Assembly (NCBI RefSeq): GCF_002890915.1
Contig: NZ_POUT01000006.1
Span: forward strand, 186,001-250,000
Length of the DNA: 64,000 nucleotides
Reading direction: 5' to 3'
Source of the DNA: Stutzerimonas stutzeri
GTDB lineage: Bacteria; Pseudomonadota; Gammaproteobacteria; Pseudomonadales; Pseudomonadaceae
Under the pieces are notes generated by a model. That model was not told the origin of the DNA and ran no database searches. It saw only the letters and a list, made by a program, of their open reading frames with translations. Below are positions 6,776 to 15,303 of the stretch, piece by piece. A program made the position numbers and the translations under genes. How positions within the stretch are numbered: the stretch's first letter is position 1; each line of letters starts with the position of its first letter.

Positions 6776-8479
6776 ATGAGCGAACACATTTCCCTTTCCG
6801 GGCTGGCCCGGCAGATGGTGCTGGCCGGGGTGCTGGATGAAAAAACGGCGCAACAGGCGCAGGTGCAGGCACTGCGCAACAAGTCGCCTCTTGTTACTTA
6901 TCTCGTGCAGAACAAGCTGGCGAAAGGTCGTGTAGTTGCCGAGCTTGCCTCCGAGCAGTTCGGTGTTGCGCTGCTGGATTTGTCGGCACTGGATAAGGAG
7001 TCCTTCCTCAAGGATATCGTCAGCGAGAAATTGGCCCGCCAGCACCGGGTACTGCCGCTTGCAAAGCGTGGCAACAAGCTCTTCGTAGCGGTTTCAGACC
7101 CGGCCAACCATCAGGCCGTTTCCGATGTCCAGTTCAGTACCGGGCTGAATACGGAAGCCATTCTGGTAGAAGATGACAAGCTCGGTCAGGCTATCGACAA
7201 GCTTTACGAGAGTGATTCGACAGGGTTGGAGGATCTGGGGGATGTCGACCTGGATGGTGTCGATGTCGAAAGTGTGTCGGATGATGCGAAAGGCGATGAG
7301 GCGGGTGGAGAGGCAGACGATGCGCCGGTCGTACGCTTCGTCAACAAGATGCTGCTCGATGCTATTCGTGGCGGTTCGTCCGACCTCCATTTCGAGCCCT
7401 ATGAAAAGGCCTACCGTGTTCGGCTGCGTACCGACGGCATCCTGCATGAGGTGGCTCGTCCTCCGATACAGCTGGCGCCGCGTATCTCCGCGCGCCTGAA
7501 GGTAATGGCCGGGCTGGATATTTCTGAGCGCCGCAAGCCGCAGGATGGTCGGATCAAGATGAAGATCTCCAAGACCAAGGCCATCGATTTTCGTGTCAAT
7601 ACGCTGCCCACCCTGTGGGGCGAAAAGATCGTGATGCGTATCCTCGATCCGTCCAGCGCCCAGATGGGCATCGATGCGCTGGGCTACGAAGAGGAGCAGA
7701 AAGAGCTTTACATGAATGCGCTGCGCCAACCGCAAGGCATGATTCTGGTAACCGGGCCGACTGGTTCCGGCAAGACGGTTTCGCTGTATACCGGCCTGAA
7801 TATTCTCAATACGGTGGATGTAAACATTTCCACGGCCGAAGATCCGGTGGAGATCAACCTGGAAGGCATCAATCAGGTCAACGTCAATCCGCGTCAGGGT
7901 ATGGATTTCGCTCAGGCATTGCGCGCTTTCCTCCGCCAGGATCCGGATATCATCATGGTCGGTGAGATTCGCGACCTGGAAACCGCCGAGATCGCCATCA
8001 AGGCGGCACAGACCGGGCATATGGTGATGTCGACGCTGCACACCAATAGCGCTGCCGAAACGCTGACCCGCCTGCGCAACATGGGCGTGCCAGCCTTCAA
8101 TATCGCCACCTCGGTGAATCTGATCATCGCTCAACGCCTGGCGCGCAAGCTGTGCAGCAGTTGCAAGAAGGAAATCGAGGTGCCGCGCGAGACCTTGTTG
8201 CGAGAAGGGTTCCCGGAAGAAAAGATAGGAACCTTCAAGATTTACGGGCCGGTTGGCTGCGATAACTGCAAGGGTGGTTACAAGGGGCGTGTCGGTATTT
8301 ATGAAGTGGTTAAAAACACGCCTTCATTGCAGCGGATTATCATGGAAGACGGCAATTCCATTGATATCTCCACCCAGATGCGCAAAGACGGCTATAACGA
8401 CCTGCGAACCTCGGCACTGCTGAAAGCCATGCAGGGCGTGACCAGCCTCGAAGAAGTCAACCGGGTCACCAAGGATTAA
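6776..8479 (+). CDS. pilB: Type IV pilus assembly ATPase PilB
   Basis: A 567-residue cytoplasmic hexameric ATPase that powers pilus extension. It has an N-terminal MshEN-type c-di-GMP-binding domain (about residues 1-150) with an acidic linker (DVDLDGVDVESVSDD). Walker A GPTGSGKT is at residues 327-334, the Asp box at EDPVEINLEGINQ, Walker B at IIMVGEIRD near 391, and the His box at GHMVMSTLHTNSA. Two CXXC pairs (CSSC near 460, CDNC near 495) bind zinc. Length is as in P. aeruginosa. It starts the pilBCD operon (2-base gaps to pilC and then pilD) and is divergent from pilA. The ATG has a weak ribosome site. Confidence 0.97.
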   Translation: MSEHISLSGLARQMVLAGVLDEKTAQQAQVQALRNKSPLVTYLVQNKLAKGRVVAELASEQFGVALLDLSALDKESFLKDIVSEKLARQHRVLPLAKRGNKLFVAVSDPANHQAVSDVQFSTGLNTEAILVEDDKLGQAIDKLYESDSTGLEDLGDVDLDGVDVESVSDDAKGDEAGGEADDAPVVRFVNKMLLDAIRGGSSDLHFEPYEKAYRVRLRTDGILHEVARPPIQLAPRISARLKVMAGLDISERRKPQDGRIKMKISKTKAIDFRVNTLPTLWGEKIVMRILDPSSAQMGIDALGYEEEQKELYMNALRQPQGMILVTGPTGSGKTVSLYTGLNILNTVDVNISTAEDPVEINLEGINQVNVNPRQGMDFAQALRAFLRQDPDIIMVGEIRDLETAEIAIKAAQTGHMVMSTLHTNSAAETLTRLRNMGVPAFNIATSVNLIIAQRLARKLCSSCKKEIEVPRETLLREGFPEEKIGTFKIYGPVGCDNCKGGYKGRVGIYEVVKNTPSLQRIIMEDGNSIDISTQMRKDGYNDLRTSALLKAMQGVTSLEEVNRVTKD

Positions 8480-8481
8480 GC

Positions 8482-9699
8482 ATGGCGCAGAAAGCGATCA
8501 GGACCAGTGTGTTCACCTGGGAGGGAACCGACCGCAAGGGCAGCAAGGTCAGTGGCGAGCTGAGTGGGACGAGCCCAGCATTGGTGAAAGCGCAACTGCG
8601 CAAGCAGGGCATCAATCCGCAGAAGGTGCGCAAGAAGTCCGCCTCGTTGTTCGGGGCGGGCAAGAAGATCAAGCCGATGGATATCGCGCTGTTCACCCGA
8701 CAGATGGCGACCATGATGAAAGCCGGTGTGCCGCTGCTGCAATCTTTCGACATCATCGGCGAGGGTTTCGATAACCCGAACATGCGCAAGCTGGTGGATG
8801 ACTTGAAGCAGGAGGTTGCGGCAGGTAACAGCTTTGCGACGGCTTTGCGCAAGAAGCCGCAGTACTTCGACGACCTGTATTGCAACCTGGTCGATTCAGG
8901 CGAGCAATCCGGCGCCTTGGAAACCCTGCTCGATCGCGTGGCGACCTATAAGGAGAAGACCGAGGCGCTGAAGGCCAAGATCAAGAAGGCGATGAACTAC
9001 CCTATTGCGGTGGTGGTGGTGGCGATCATCGTATCGGCCATTCTGTTGATCAAGGTGGTGCCACAGTTCCAGGAAGTCTTCGCCAATTTCGGCGCCGAGT
9101 TGCCGGCTTTTACCTTGATGGTGATTGGCTTGTCGGAGGCGCTGCAGGAGTGGTGGTTCGTTGTTCTGGCGGGGTTGATCGGGGGGGGCTTTGCTTTCAA
9201 GGAGGCGCACAAGCGCTCCGAAAAATTCCGCAACTGGTTCGACCGTTTGTTGCTGAAGGTACCAATCGTTGGTGAGATTCTCTACAAGTCATCGGTTGCC
9301 CGTTTCGCCCGCACTCTGTCGACGACTTTCGCTGCGGGTGTGCCGCTGGTGGATGCGCTGGATTCGGTGGCGGGGGCTACGGGTAACGTGGTATTTCGTA
9401 GCGCCACCCAGAAGGTCAAGAATGACGTGTCCACTGGTATGCAGCTGAACTTCTCCATGCGCACCACCGGCACTTTCCCGACGATGGCGGTGCAGATGAC
9501 GGCGATTGGCGAGGAGTCCGGCTCGCTGGACGAGATGCTGGGCAAGGTTGCCACCTTCTATGAGGATGAGGTCGACAACATGGTCGATGGCCTGACCAGT
9601 CTGATGGAGCCGATGATCATGGCGGTGCTGGGGGTTCTGGTCGGTGGCCTGATCATTGCCATGTATCTGCCGATTTTCCAGCTGGGCTCTGTGGTTTAA
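8482..9699 (+). CDS. pilC: Type IV pilus inner-membrane platform protein PilC
   Basis: A 405-residue polytopic protein with two GspF/T2SSF repeats. The first cytoplasmic domain (about 70-190, ALFTRQMATMMKAGVPLLQSF) is followed by a membrane helix (NYPIAVVVVAIIVSAILLI), a second helix near 215-240, the second cytoplasmic domain (VARFARTLSTTFAAGVPLVDA) and a C-terminal helix (IMAVLGVLVGGLIIAMYLPI). PilC couples PilB and PilT motion to pilin insertion and removal. It lies 2 bases after pilB and 2 bases before pilD, so it is co-transcribed and probably translationally coupled. Confidence 0.97.
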   Translation: MAQKAIRTSVFTWEGTDRKGSKVSGELSGTSPALVKAQLRKQGINPQKVRKKSASLFGAGKKIKPMDIALFTRQMATMMKAGVPLLQSFDIIGEGFDNPNMRKLVDDLKQEVAAGNSFATALRKKPQYFDDLYCNLVDSGEQSGALETLLDRVATYKEKTEALKAKIKKAMNYPIAVVVVAIIVSAILLIKVVPQFQEVFANFGAELPAFTLMVIGLSEALQEWWFVVLAGLIGGGFAFKEAHKRSEKFRNWFDRLLLKVPIVGEILYKSSVARFARTLSTTFAAGVPLVDALDSVAGATGNVVFRSATQKVKNDVSTGMQLNFSMRTTGTFPTMAVQMTAIGEESGSLDEMLGKVATFYEDEVDNMVDGLTSLMEPMIMAVLGVLVGGLIIAMYLPIFQLGSVV

Positions 9700-9701
9700 G
9701 C

Positions 9702-10571
9702 ATGATTCTCGTCGACTATCTGGCCAGCCATGCGCTGGCCTTTGTTTTGTCCGCTGCCCTGGTGGGATTGCTGGTGGGCAGCTTTCTCAATGTGGTGATT
9801 CATCGTTTGCCGGTCATGATGCGGCGCGATTGGCGCATGCAGGCGCGGGAGTATCTGGAATACCCGCCGGAGCCGGCTGGCGAGCGCTTCAATCTTCTGC
9901 TGCCGGGCTCGCATTGTCCGCGCTGCGGCCATGAGATTCGCTCGTGGGAGAACATTCCTCTGCTCAGTTGGCTGGCGTTGCGGGGCAAATGCTCGTCCTG
10001 CAAGGCGCCGATCAGTGCTCGCTACCCGCTGGTGGAACTCGCGTGCGGGCTGCTGTCGGGCTACGTTGCCTGGCATTTCGGCTTCTCCTGGCAGGCGGGT
10101 GCCATGCTGCTGCTGACCTGGGGGTTGCTGGCGATGAGCATGATCGATGTCGATCATCAATTGTTGCCCGATGCGCTGGTGCTGCCGCTGCTTTGGTTGG
10201 GGCTCATCCTCAATGACTTCGGTTTGTTCGTCTCCCTCGAGAGCGCGCTGTGGGGGACGGTGGCGGGGTACCTGAGCCTGTGGTCCGTGTACTGGCTATT
10301 CAAGCTGCTGACCGGCAAGGAAGGTATGGGCTATGGCGATTTCAAGCTGCTCGCGATGCTGGGCGCATGGGGCGGTTGGCAGGTGTTGCCGCTCACCATT
10401 CTGCTGTCGTCGGTGGTAGGGGCTGTGCTTGGAAGCATTCTGCTGCGGGTCCAGAATGCCGAGAGCAATACGCCTATCCCCTTCGGGCCGTACCTGGCGA
10501 TTGCGGGGTGGGTCGCTCTGCTTTGGGGTGACTGGATCACACAAAGCTATCTGCAGTTCGCGCGTTTCTAG
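9702..10571 (+). CDS. pilD: Prepilin peptidase / N-methyltransferase PilD
   Basis: A 289-residue bifunctional aspartic protease of the inner membrane. It cleaves the leaders of type IV pilins and type II secretion pseudopilins and N-methylates the new Phe1. The zinc-binding cysteines are C72, C75, C97 and C100 (CPRC, CSSC). The catalytic aspartates D149 (MIDVD) and D213 (GYGDFK) fall at the residue numbers known for P. aeruginosa PilD. Several membrane helices follow the N-terminal cytoplasmic domain. Last gene of pilBCD. Confidence 0.97.
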   Translation: MILVDYLASHALAFVLSAALVGLLVGSFLNVVIHRLPVMMRRDWRMQAREYLEYPPEPAGERFNLLLPGSHCPRCGHEIRSWENIPLLSWLALRGKCSSCKAPISARYPLVELACGLLSGYVAWHFGFSWQAGAMLLLTWGLLAMSMIDVDHQLLPDALVLPLLWLGLILNDFGLFVSLESALWGTVAGYLSLWSVYWLFKLLTGKEGMGYGDFKLLAMLGAWGGWQVLPLTILLSSVVGAVLGSILLRVQNAESNTPIPFGPYLAIAGWVALLWGDWITQSYLQFARF

Positions 10572-10687
10572 GGTTGCGGAAAGTCTTCAGCTTTATCCTG
10601 GGCGATAGGTGGGGCCGCCGGCGTCGGAGAGGCTTGCCATCCAGGTTAGGTGGGGTCAGCCGTTCGGGCAGACCTTCGGCCTGTAAT

Positions 10688-10762
10688 CGCCGCGAGGGCG
10701 CGCCTCCCGCCGGGTCCGGTGGACGCATGCCGCTTTTGTGGGAGGCCCGACCTCGGGGCGAT
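10688..10762. repeat. REPIN, class 2 (GCGAGGGCGCGCCTCC type)
   Basis: Two inverted arms, CGCCGCGAGGGCGCGCCTCC and TGTGGGAGGCCCGACCTCGG, the same pair as at 42780-42845. The 346 bases between pilD and coaE contain this element and no gene that I can support. Confidence 0.65.
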
Positions 10763-10917
10763 GCTTGTCAAGCTTTTGGCTGTCCTGCCGCCAATCCTTG
10801 CGGGGCGCGCCTTCCATAGGGCTTGTCTCATTCACCTCACTGTCGGCCGGGGCTTGCGCTTCGTGAGTCGAGTGGTTACTACTGCGCGTCCTGATTCACA
10901 GCTGGTGTGTTTGCCTG

Positions 10918-11526
10918 ATGAAACCCTGGATTCTTGGATTGACCGGCGGCATCGGTAGTGGCAAAACCGCCGTGGCCGATCATTTCGCCAGCCTGGGCGT
11001 GCATGTCGTGGATGCCGACCAGGCCGCGCGCTGGGTGGTCGAGCCTGGCCGTCCCGCCCTGCGGCAGATTGCCGAGCACTTCGGTGAAGGTATCCTTCTG
11101 CCGAATGGAGAGTTGGATCGTGCCGCGCTGCGCGAGCGGGTATTTCGTCGTCCTGAGGAGCGGAAATGGCTTGAGCAGCTATTGCATCCGCTGATCCGGG
11201 CGGAGATTGCCCGGCATCTTGCGCTTGCCGAATCACCCTACGCGATCATGGTCTCGCCGCTGCTGGTCGAGTCGGGACAGTACCGGCAAGTCGATCGTGT
11301 GCTAGTGGTGGATGTGCCGGAGGCGCTACAGATACAGCGCACCATTGGTCGGGACCAGGCCAGTGAGGAGCAGGTGCGTGCGATTCTCAAGGTCCAGGCG
11401 GGGCGCGAGGAGCGTCTACGGCATGCTGACGATGTGCTGCTGAACGACCGTGATTTGTCCTGGCTGAAGTCCGAGGTGGAGCGTTTGCATCGTTTTTATC
11501 TGACACTGCGGGGAGGCCGGCAATGA
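10918..11526 (+). CDS. coaE: Dephospho-CoA kinase
   Basis: A 202-residue kinase for the last step of coenzyme A synthesis, phosphorylating the 3'-hydroxyl of the ribose of dephospho-CoA. The P-loop GGIGSGKT is at residues 10-17. The adenylate-kinase-like fold continues with [26 protein letters not shown] and the C-terminal [13 protein letters not shown] lid region. Length is typical. It commonly follows pilD in Pseudomonas; here a REPIN separates them, so it may have its own promoter. The stop overlaps the start of yacG. Confidence 0.96.
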   Translation: MKPWILGLTGGIGSGKTAVADHFASLGVHVVDADQAARWVVEPGRPALRQIAEHFGEGILLPNGELDRAALRERVFRRPEERKWLEQLLHPLIRAEIARHLALAESPYAIMVSPLLVESGQYRQVDRVLVVDVPEALQIQRTIGRDQASEEQVRAILKVQAGREERLRHADDVLLNDRDLSWLKSEVERLHRFYLTLRGGRQ

Positions 11527-11720
11527 CCGCGACCATCGTTGAGTGCCCCACATGTGGGGCGCCGGTAGAGTGGGGAGTGCAGAGCCCGCACCGGCCGTTC
11601 TGCTCGGATCGCTGCAAGTTGATCGATTTGGGGGCGTGGGCTTCGGAGGAGCACGCCATTCCGGGTAACGAACTGGAGGATGAGCTGTTCTCCGGTGATA
11701 TGCCGCCTCGCCAGCACTAG
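11523..11720 (+). CDS. yacG: DNA gyrase inhibitor / zinc-binding protein YacG
   Basis: A 65-residue protein with one zinc site, C8, C11, C27 and C31 (CPTC...FCSDRC), followed by [16 protein letters not shown], the family signature. In E. coli YacG binds GyrB and blocks DNA binding by gyrase. The ATG at 11523 overlaps the coaE stop in ATGA, so translation is coupled. The acidic tail ([10 protein letters not shown]) is typical. Confidence 0.95.
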   Translation: MTATIVECPTCGAPVEWGVQSPHRPFCSDRCKLIDLGAWASEEHAIPGNELEDELFSGDMPPRQH

Positions 11721-11730
11721 GCGCAATCTC

Positions 11731-11780
11731 TGTAGGAGCCATGCTCGCGAACCCGGCCATGCAAAGCATCGCGGGCATGG
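11731..11780. repeat. REP-like palindrome, class 3 (GTAGGAGC...CATGCTCGCGA)
   Basis: TGTAGGAGCCATGCTCGCGA followed by GCATCGCGGGCATGG; a second copy at 12538-12590 starts CGTAGGAGCGAGCCATGC. The two copies bracket the toxin-antitoxin genes. The stretch 11721-11847 has nothing else. Confidence 0.55.
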
Positions 11781-11847
11781 CCTCAGCGTCTCCTCCCGGT
11801 TTCTGCATCGCATAAAGCGGATGCCCGCGTGATACGCCCTGAATCAG

Positions 11848-12147
11848 TCACTGATAATCGTCTTCACGCTGGTGTCTGAGCGCAAGGATAGTGACCGTCG
11901 TGGCGCTGTCGATCTCGAAGAGCGCCACATAGCCTTCCCGGCCGAACGGAATCAGTAATTCACGAAAGCGTGGGGTGTCGGCCAGAGGCTTGCGGCAGGA
12001 GAGGGGGAAGCTTTCTAGCAGGGCGAGAGCCTGGCGGATGGTGGAGAGTGCGCGCTCAGCCAGGTCGAGGTCGCGCTCAAGCAGGAAATCGTAAAGCCTG
12101 AGCAGGTCCGCCTGCGCTTCTTCTGTGAAGCGTATCTGGTATGTCAT
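11848..12147 (-). CDS. RelE/ParE family toxin
   Basis: A 99-residue protein of the RelE/ParE fold: MTYQIRFTEEAQADLLRLY at the N-terminus, an alpha-hairpin (AERALSTIRQALALLESFP), and the C-terminal strand signature VTILALRHQREDDY. Family members poison gyrase (ParE) or cut mRNA in the ribosome (RelE); ParE is more likely because of the RHQRE-type ending. Its ATG overlaps the antitoxin stop by 4 bases (ATGA), the standard antitoxin-first order. It appears intact. Confidence 0.88.
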   Translation of the reverse strand: MTYQIRFTEEAQADLLRLYDFLLERDLDLAERALSTIRQALALLESFPLSCRKPLADTPRFRELLIPFGREGYVALFEIDSATTVTILALRHQREDDYQ

Positions 12148-12416
12148 CGGCGCTTACTGGTTCGGGCTTGCTGCAAGCGTTCCTCAAGGGTCGCGAGTAC
12201 GTCGCCTGCTGGTAGGTAGCGGCCAGTCGATCTGGCACGCGACGCGGAGGCGAGTCCGCGCTTAATGAAGTCTTCCTGATCCTGTCGGGCGGCGATACTC
12301 TGCCTCAGAGCTTGTTCCATGAGCGAAGACAGAGTTTCTCCGGGCTTGAGTACGGCTTCGGCGGCCTGTCGGAGTTCGGGCTGGACACGAATCGAGGGCA
12401 GGGTTGCGGTTTTCAT
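12144..12416 (-). CDS. ParD-like / YlcI-YnfO-type antitoxin
   Basis: About 90 residues from ATG 12416 (MKTATLPSIRVQPELRQAAE). The open frame extends to 12581, but the conserved part starts here. A ribbon-helix-helix-like N-terminus (PSIRVQPELRQAAEAVL, then ETLSSLMEQALRQSI) is followed by a charged toxin-binding tail (ATLEERLQQARTSKRR). It would neutralise the adjacent toxin and repress the operon. Upstream, the minus strand holds GCAACGCAAA-like direct repeats (about 12425-12460), a plausible autoregulatory operator. The pair sits between REP elements, as expected for a mobile small module. Confidence 0.8.
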   Translation of the reverse strand: MKTATLPSIRVQPELRQAAEAVLKPGETLSSLMEQALRQSIAARQDQEDFIKRGLASASRARSTGRYLPAGDVLATLEERLQQARTSKRR

Positions 12417-12537
12417 GGAATAGCCTGCGTTACGTTGGTTTGCGTTGCATTTGCGATGCAGTTTGGCTGCTACTGGTGGACGTGGCAACTCTGCGATGCC
12501 ATCAGGGTCATAAGCCATCTTTGCCTTCGCGCCCTCC

Positions 12538-12695
12538 CGTAGGAGCGAGCCATGCTCGCGAACCTGGCCCCGCGAAAGCATCGAGTGCCCCGTTCTGACT
12601 TTGTCCCGCTGTGGGGTGAACTCCGTTCGGCGGGTTGCAACCCGCCTACGACGGGCGGAGCACTATGCAGGCTTGTAGGGCGGGAGAAACCCGTC
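12538..12695. repeat. Class 3 REP followed by class 1 REPIN
   Basis: A class 3 copy (CGTAGGAGCGAGCCATGC) lies at 12538-12590, then a class 1 pair: GCGGGTTGCAACCCGCCTAC (minus, 12631-12650) and GTAGGGCGGGAGAAACCC (plus, near 12675). Together these fill most of 12417-12694. The permease stop codon abuts the last arm. Confidence 0.65.
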
Positions 12696-13378
12696 TATCG
12701 CTCATCATCCTTCCAGGGTGCCTGCAGGTAGCGGCTCTGGTTGAAGCTTTCCAGCCAGTCCGGGTAGAACACCACCAGTGCTGTGATGGCGGTGCCGTTG
12801 ATGAATGCCTCTGGAAACATCACCAGCCAGATATAGCCTGCGAAGTCCTCCAGCCAAGGCGGCATCGGGAAGCGTCCATCGATCAGCAGGACTCCCAGCG
12901 AAGCCAGCACGCAAAGCAACGCGGCCAGGGCGGCCGGGAAGAAGCCGGAAAAGAAAATGAAGACGAAGAGGTTGCGGGGCTGAGCGCGCTCGACCAGGCG
13001 GGCGCAAATGACGGTGACCAGTACCGGAATCAGTACCAGCAGGACGCCGTTCAACCCCAATGCCGTCAGCTGCTGGTGACCTGTCAGCGTCAGGCCGAGT
13101 TGTGCGCTGAAGGCGGCCAGGATGGCCAGTGGCCAATCCAGCAAAAGGGTAACGGCCGTCAGGCCAATGAAGTGGAAGGACAGTCCCGAGTCGAAATCGC
13201 GCCGAACCAGCCAGAGCAGGAAAATGGCCAGCATCGCACCAAACAGCAGGTGTTGGCGCCGCGTATCGCTGAACAGCTCGACCCATGGCGCGCGCCACGC
13301 TGCCCAGAGCAAGGCGAGCGTATAGACCAGCCAGCCCGCAAGTATGCTGGATGGGGCAAGTAGGTGGGCGGAGATCAT
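12695..13378 (-). CDS. CbiM-like energy-coupling factor transporter permease (orphan)
   Basis: A 227-residue membrane protein with about seven hydrophobic segments. HFIGLTAVTLLLDWPLAILAA, LGLNGVLLVLIPVL and MFPEAFINGTAITALVVFY match the CbiM/ECF S-component-like permeases for cobalt or nickel. No ATPase (CbiO), CbiQ or CbiN gene is adjacent. The N-terminal methionine is followed by I-S-A-H; in classical CbiM the metal-binding start is MHI(M/P)-type with His2, so direct metal binding by the same site is doubtful. Substrate is unknown. The ATG at 13378 follows a GGAG-like site (minus strand GGAGCCACGGGA). Confidence 0.8.
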   Translation of the reverse strand: MISAHLLAPSSILAGWLVYTLALLWAAWRAPWVELFSDTRRQHLLFGAMLAIFLLWLVRRDFDSGLSFHFIGLTAVTLLLDWPLAILAAFSAQLGLTLTGHQQLTALGLNGVLLVLIPVLVTVICARLVERAQPRNLFVFIFFSGFFPAALAALLCVLASLGVLLIDGRFPMPPWLEDFAGYIWLVMFPEAFINGTAITALVVFYPDWLESFNQSRYLQAPWKDDER

Positions 13379-13438
13379 TCCCGTGGCTCCTTGGTGTGCT
13401 GCTTCCGGGGGGGGGCGTTGCTTGATCGCTGTCGGTGT

Positions 13439-14476
13439 TCAAGGGGCTGGGTTCGGCTGTTCGGTGTGAATCGCCTCGATCCCCGCAAGAACCTCGGCCG
13501 ACAGTTTCAGGTCGGCACTGGCGAGGTTGGCCGCGAGCTGCTCGATGGTGGTGGCGCCGATGATGTTGCTGGTAACGAAGGGCTGTGCGGTGACGTAGGC
13601 AAGTGCCATCTGGGCGGGATCGAGACCGTGCTCGCGGGCGAGGGTCACGTATCTCGAACAGGCGGCTTTTGCCTGTGGGTTGGTATAGCGTGCGAAGCGC
13701 TGGAACAGGGTGATGCGTGCGTTGGCTGGCCGTGCCCCATTTTCGTACTTGCCGCTCAACATGCCGAATGCTAGGGGCGAGTAGGCGAGCAGTCCGCATT
13801 GTTCGCGGATGGCGATTTCCGCCAGCCCGACCTCGAAGCTGCGGTTGAGCAGGTTGTACGGGTTCTGGATCGAGACCGCGCGTGGCCAGCCGCGGCTTTC
13901 GGCCAGTTGCAAATATTTCATGGTGCCCCAGGGCGTTTCGTTGGAGAGGCCGATGCACCGTATCCTGCCGCCCCGCACCTCTTCGTCCAGCGCTTCCAGG
14001 GTCTCTTCGAGAGGGGTGAAGTCGCTTTCCTGGTGCCGATAGTCCAATTGCCCGAAGAAATTGGTGCTGCGCTCGGGCCAGTGCAGCTGGTAAAGGTCTA
14101 TCCAATCGGTCTGCAGGCGCCGGAGGCTGGCATCGATGGCGGTGCGGATTTGCTGGCGGTCGAATCGTGGGTGCCCGTCGCGAATGTGGGTGATGCCATT
14201 GCCTGGGCCGGCGATCTTGGTCGCCAGGATCCAGTCGGCGCGATCGCCGCGTGCCTTGAAGTAACTGCCTATGTATTGCTCGGTGGTGGCGTAGGTTTCC
14301 GCTCGCGGCGGTACCGGATACATCTCCGCGGTATCGATGAAGTTGATGCCGGCTGCCTTTGCTCTGTCGATCTGGGCGAAAGCGTCGGCTTCGCTGTTCT
14401 GTTCGCCCCAGGTCATGGTGCCCAGGCAGAGCGAGCTCACTTCAAGTTCGGAGCGGCCTAGTCGACGAAATTCCAT
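13439..14476 (-). CDS. NADP(H)-dependent aldo/keto reductase, Tas-like
   Basis: A 345-residue TIM-barrel oxidoreductase. MEFRRLGRSELEVSSLCLGTMTWG at the start and the tetrad region NFIDTAEMYPVPP (Asp, Tyr) place it with E. coli Tas. The catalytic lysine is in ILATKIAG and the His region in LYQLHWPER. The C-terminal NADP-binding stretch TSNIIGATTIEQL is intact. Physiological substrate unknown; Tas acts on small carbonyls. The gene stands alone, with a good GAGGAAT site before the ATG. Confidence 0.9.
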   Translation of the reverse strand: MEFRRLGRSELEVSSLCLGTMTWGEQNSEADAFAQIDRAKAAGINFIDTAEMYPVPPRAETYATTEQYIGSYFKARGDRADWILATKIAGPGNGITHIRDGHPRFDRQQIRTAIDASLRRLQTDWIDLYQLHWPERSTNFFGQLDYRHQESDFTPLEETLEALDEEVRGGRIRCIGLSNETPWGTMKYLQLAESRGWPRAVSIQNPYNLLNRSFEVGLAEIAIREQCGLLAYSPLAFGMLSGKYENGARPANARITLFQRFARYTNPQAKAACSRYVTLAREHGLDPAQMALAYVTAQPFVTSNIIGATTIEQLAANLASADLKLSAEVLAGIEAIHTEQPNPAP

Positions 14477-14790
14477 GGGTATTCCTCGGGTTGAAAACTG
14501 ATGTCTGGAAGCTTAACGAAGATGGCGTCGCTCGTGCTCGTCGGCATGGGGCGGCCTGCCGACGGGCCGCGTGCATCGGTTTTGATGCCATCGTGGTCGT
14601 GTTGTTCGGTCGATGCCAAAAGTCGATTGCTATTTTCCTGGTAATCAGGATAATTCCGCAGCCTGTCGGCGGGGATGCCTAGCCTGTCGACGCAAGCCAA
14701 AGGTAGGGGATGCCTAGCCTACCGAACCACCGCCGTGGCGGACGCGCTGACCCGAGCCCCCGATAGCGTCTGTTTCCGGCTGCCCTGACC

Positions 14791-14819
14791 TTGCCAGGGC
14801 GAGCACTATTCAGTAAGAT
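14791..14819 (+). promoter_or_regulatory. Sigma-70 promoter of rplM-rpsI
   Basis: TTGCCA (14791-14796), a 17-base spacer, TAAGAT (14814-14819). Transcription would start near 14826, giving a leader of about 35 bases. Upstream (14477-14790) no gene is seen; a 15-base direct repeat GGGGATGCCTAGCCT occurs at 14671 and 14706. Confidence 0.7.
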
Positions 14820-14833
14820 TCGCCGTCTTATTT

Positions 14834-14849
14834 TCAGGGCGGCCCCTGA
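14834..14849 (+). promoter_or_regulatory. Leader hairpin overlapping the rplM ribosome site
   Basis: TCAGGG-CGGC-CCCTGA forms a 6-bp stem, and its right arm runs into the GAGG Shine-Dalgarno (14848-14851) before ATG 14861. This could serve as an autogenous control site for L13. The role is inferred. Confidence 0.4.
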
Positions 14850-14860
14850 GGCTATAACGA

Positions 14861-15289
14861 ATGAAGACATTTACTGCTAAACCGGAAACCGTCAAGCGCG
14901 ACTGGTTCGTCGTCGACGCTGCCGGCCAGACCCTGGGTCGTCTGGCAACCGAAATCGCTAGCCGCCTGCGTGGCAAGCACAAGCCGGAATACACGCCTCA
15001 CGTCGATACCGGCGATTACATCGTCGTGATCAATGCCGAGCAGGTACGTGTTACCGGTGCCAAGACCACCGACAAGATGTACTACTCTCACTCCGGTTTC
15101 CCGGGTGGCATCAAGTCGATCAACTTCGAGAAGCTGATCGCCAAGGCGCCCGAGCGTGTGATCGAGACCGCGGTCAAAGGCATGCTGCCGAAGAATCCGC
15201 TGGGTCGCGACATGTATCGTAAGCTGAAGGTCTACAAGGGTGCCAGCCACCCGCACACCGCTCAGCAGCCCCAAGAACTGAAGATTTAA
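14861..15289 (+). CDS. rplM: 50S ribosomal protein L13
   Basis: A 142-residue early-assembly protein of the large subunit. [38 protein letters not shown] and [19 protein letters not shown] are diagnostic. First gene of the rplM-rpsI operon, 14 bases before rpsI. Full length. Codon use is strongly biased, as expected for high expression. Confidence 0.98.
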   Translation: MKTFTAKPETVKRDWFVVDAAGQTLGRLATEIASRLRGKHKPEYTPHVDTGDYIVVINAEQVRVTGAKTTDKMYYSHSGFPGGIKSINFEKLIAKAPERVIETAVKGMLPKNPLGRDMYRKLKVYKGASHPHTAQQPQELKI

Positions 15290-15303
15290 CGGAATAGTTC
15301 ATT

